Assembly: GCA_023974075.1 (NCBI GenBank)
Contig: CM043791.1
Span: 6,515,912 to 6,579,911 of the forward strand
Source of the DNA: Chaenocephalus aceratus
Taxonomy: Eukaryota > Chordata > Actinopteri > Perciformes > Channichthyidae
Direction of reading: 5' to 3'
Length of the DNA stretch: 64,000 nt
Numbering within the stretch: position 1 is the stretch's first letter; every line of letters begins with the position of its first letter. Under the pieces are notes generated by a model. That model worked only from the letters and a program-made list of their open reading frames with translations. It ran no database searches and was not told the origin of the DNA. Below are positions 63,741 through 64,000 of the stretch, in pieces. Both the position numbers and the translations under genes were made by a program.

Positions 63741-63800
63741 AAGATAAGATAAGATATACTTTATTGATCCCAAGTTGGGAAATGTTTTTGTTACAGCAGC
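63741..63800 (-). mobile_element. 3' end of a Rex-like LINE
   Basis: On the minus strand: AACAAAAACATTTCCCAACT, then GGGATCAATAAAGTATATC and (TTATC)n. The same 3' terminus as the inner LINE at 22443-23270. A target for AGTAAAAGTA-type sequence adjoining at 63800. Confidence 0.65.
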
Positions 63801-63960
63801 ATGTACTACTTTGTTCTACTCCACTACAATTCAGAGGTTAACCTGGTATTTTTACTCTACTACATTTATTTTTGTTACTTTGCAGATTCTGATTAATGAT
63901 GTGAAATATAAACAACCCTTAAATCAGACTTTAGTTACACCTGAGTAAAATTCAGCCTTA
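63801..63960 (-). repeat. AGTAAAAGTA-type repeat, fragment
   Basis: TTCTACTCCACTACAATTCAG, TTTTTACTCTACTACATTTA and GTGAAATATAAACAACCCTT match the inverse of 22260-22350. Confidence 0.55.
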
Positions 63961-64000
63961 TCAGTTTGTCTGTTTTGCACATCCTCCTGTTAATATCTTT

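Overview
The window looks like nuclear DNA of a teleost fish. Three host genes with spliced exons are recognisable, separated by dense, nested transposons typical of fish genomes: hAT elements with 8-bp target duplications, L2-like and Rex-like LINEs, a Gmr1-type Ty3/gypsy element, TTAA-flanked MITEs and THAP or HECT gene relics. The species cannot be named from the sequence alone.

Host genes. (1) Minus strand, 13808 to 7556: seven exons of a DUF4743 + Nudix hydrolase related to yeast YJR142W and plant NUDT20/24. The start codon is present; the last exon was not found. (2) Plus strand, 46815 to 56207: nine coding exons of gmeb2 (SAND-domain DNA-binding protein, glucocorticoid modulatory element binding protein 2). 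One nucleotide appears to be missing in the SAND exon. (3) Minus strand, 59907 to 58563: prodynorphin (pdyn), complete in two coding exons, 220 residues, with four YGGF opioid cores, one of them Ile-enkephalin type.

Mobile layout. 243-4300 is an L2-like LINE on the minus strand, with an esterase-type ORF1 and an endonuclease/RT ORF2, missing its 3' end. 4840-6041 holds spliced-looking exons of a HECT-type ubiquitin ligase relic. 9382-13398 is a 4-kb hAT element inserted 6 bp inside a Nudix-gene intron. It carries a 720-bp-arm palindrome, and a second hAT has inserted into one arm. 13857-19134 is a ZBED-like hAT transposase pseudogene split by a 3.8-kb element with long inverted ends, which carries a THAP exon and the 3' end of a histone H3 gene with its RNA stem-loop. 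22367-23350 is a LINE inside another LINE. 25535-31674 is an almost intact LTR retrotransposon with near-identical 733-bp LTRs, a perfect 5-bp target duplication, integrase placed before reverse transcriptase, and a SCAN-like segment in gag. 35101-41983 is bounded by inverted ~560-590 bp arms and contains an integrase-like gene relic that runs into a ~2.35-kb, 48-bp-unit minisatellite. hAT MITEs are lined up in gmeb2 intron 5, and minisatellites fill intron 8.

The three host genes show no sign of working together; they are neighbours in a transposon-rich stretch. The most informative observations concern transposon structure: gene order, palindrome plus empty site, captured histone end, and coding-derived minisatellite.
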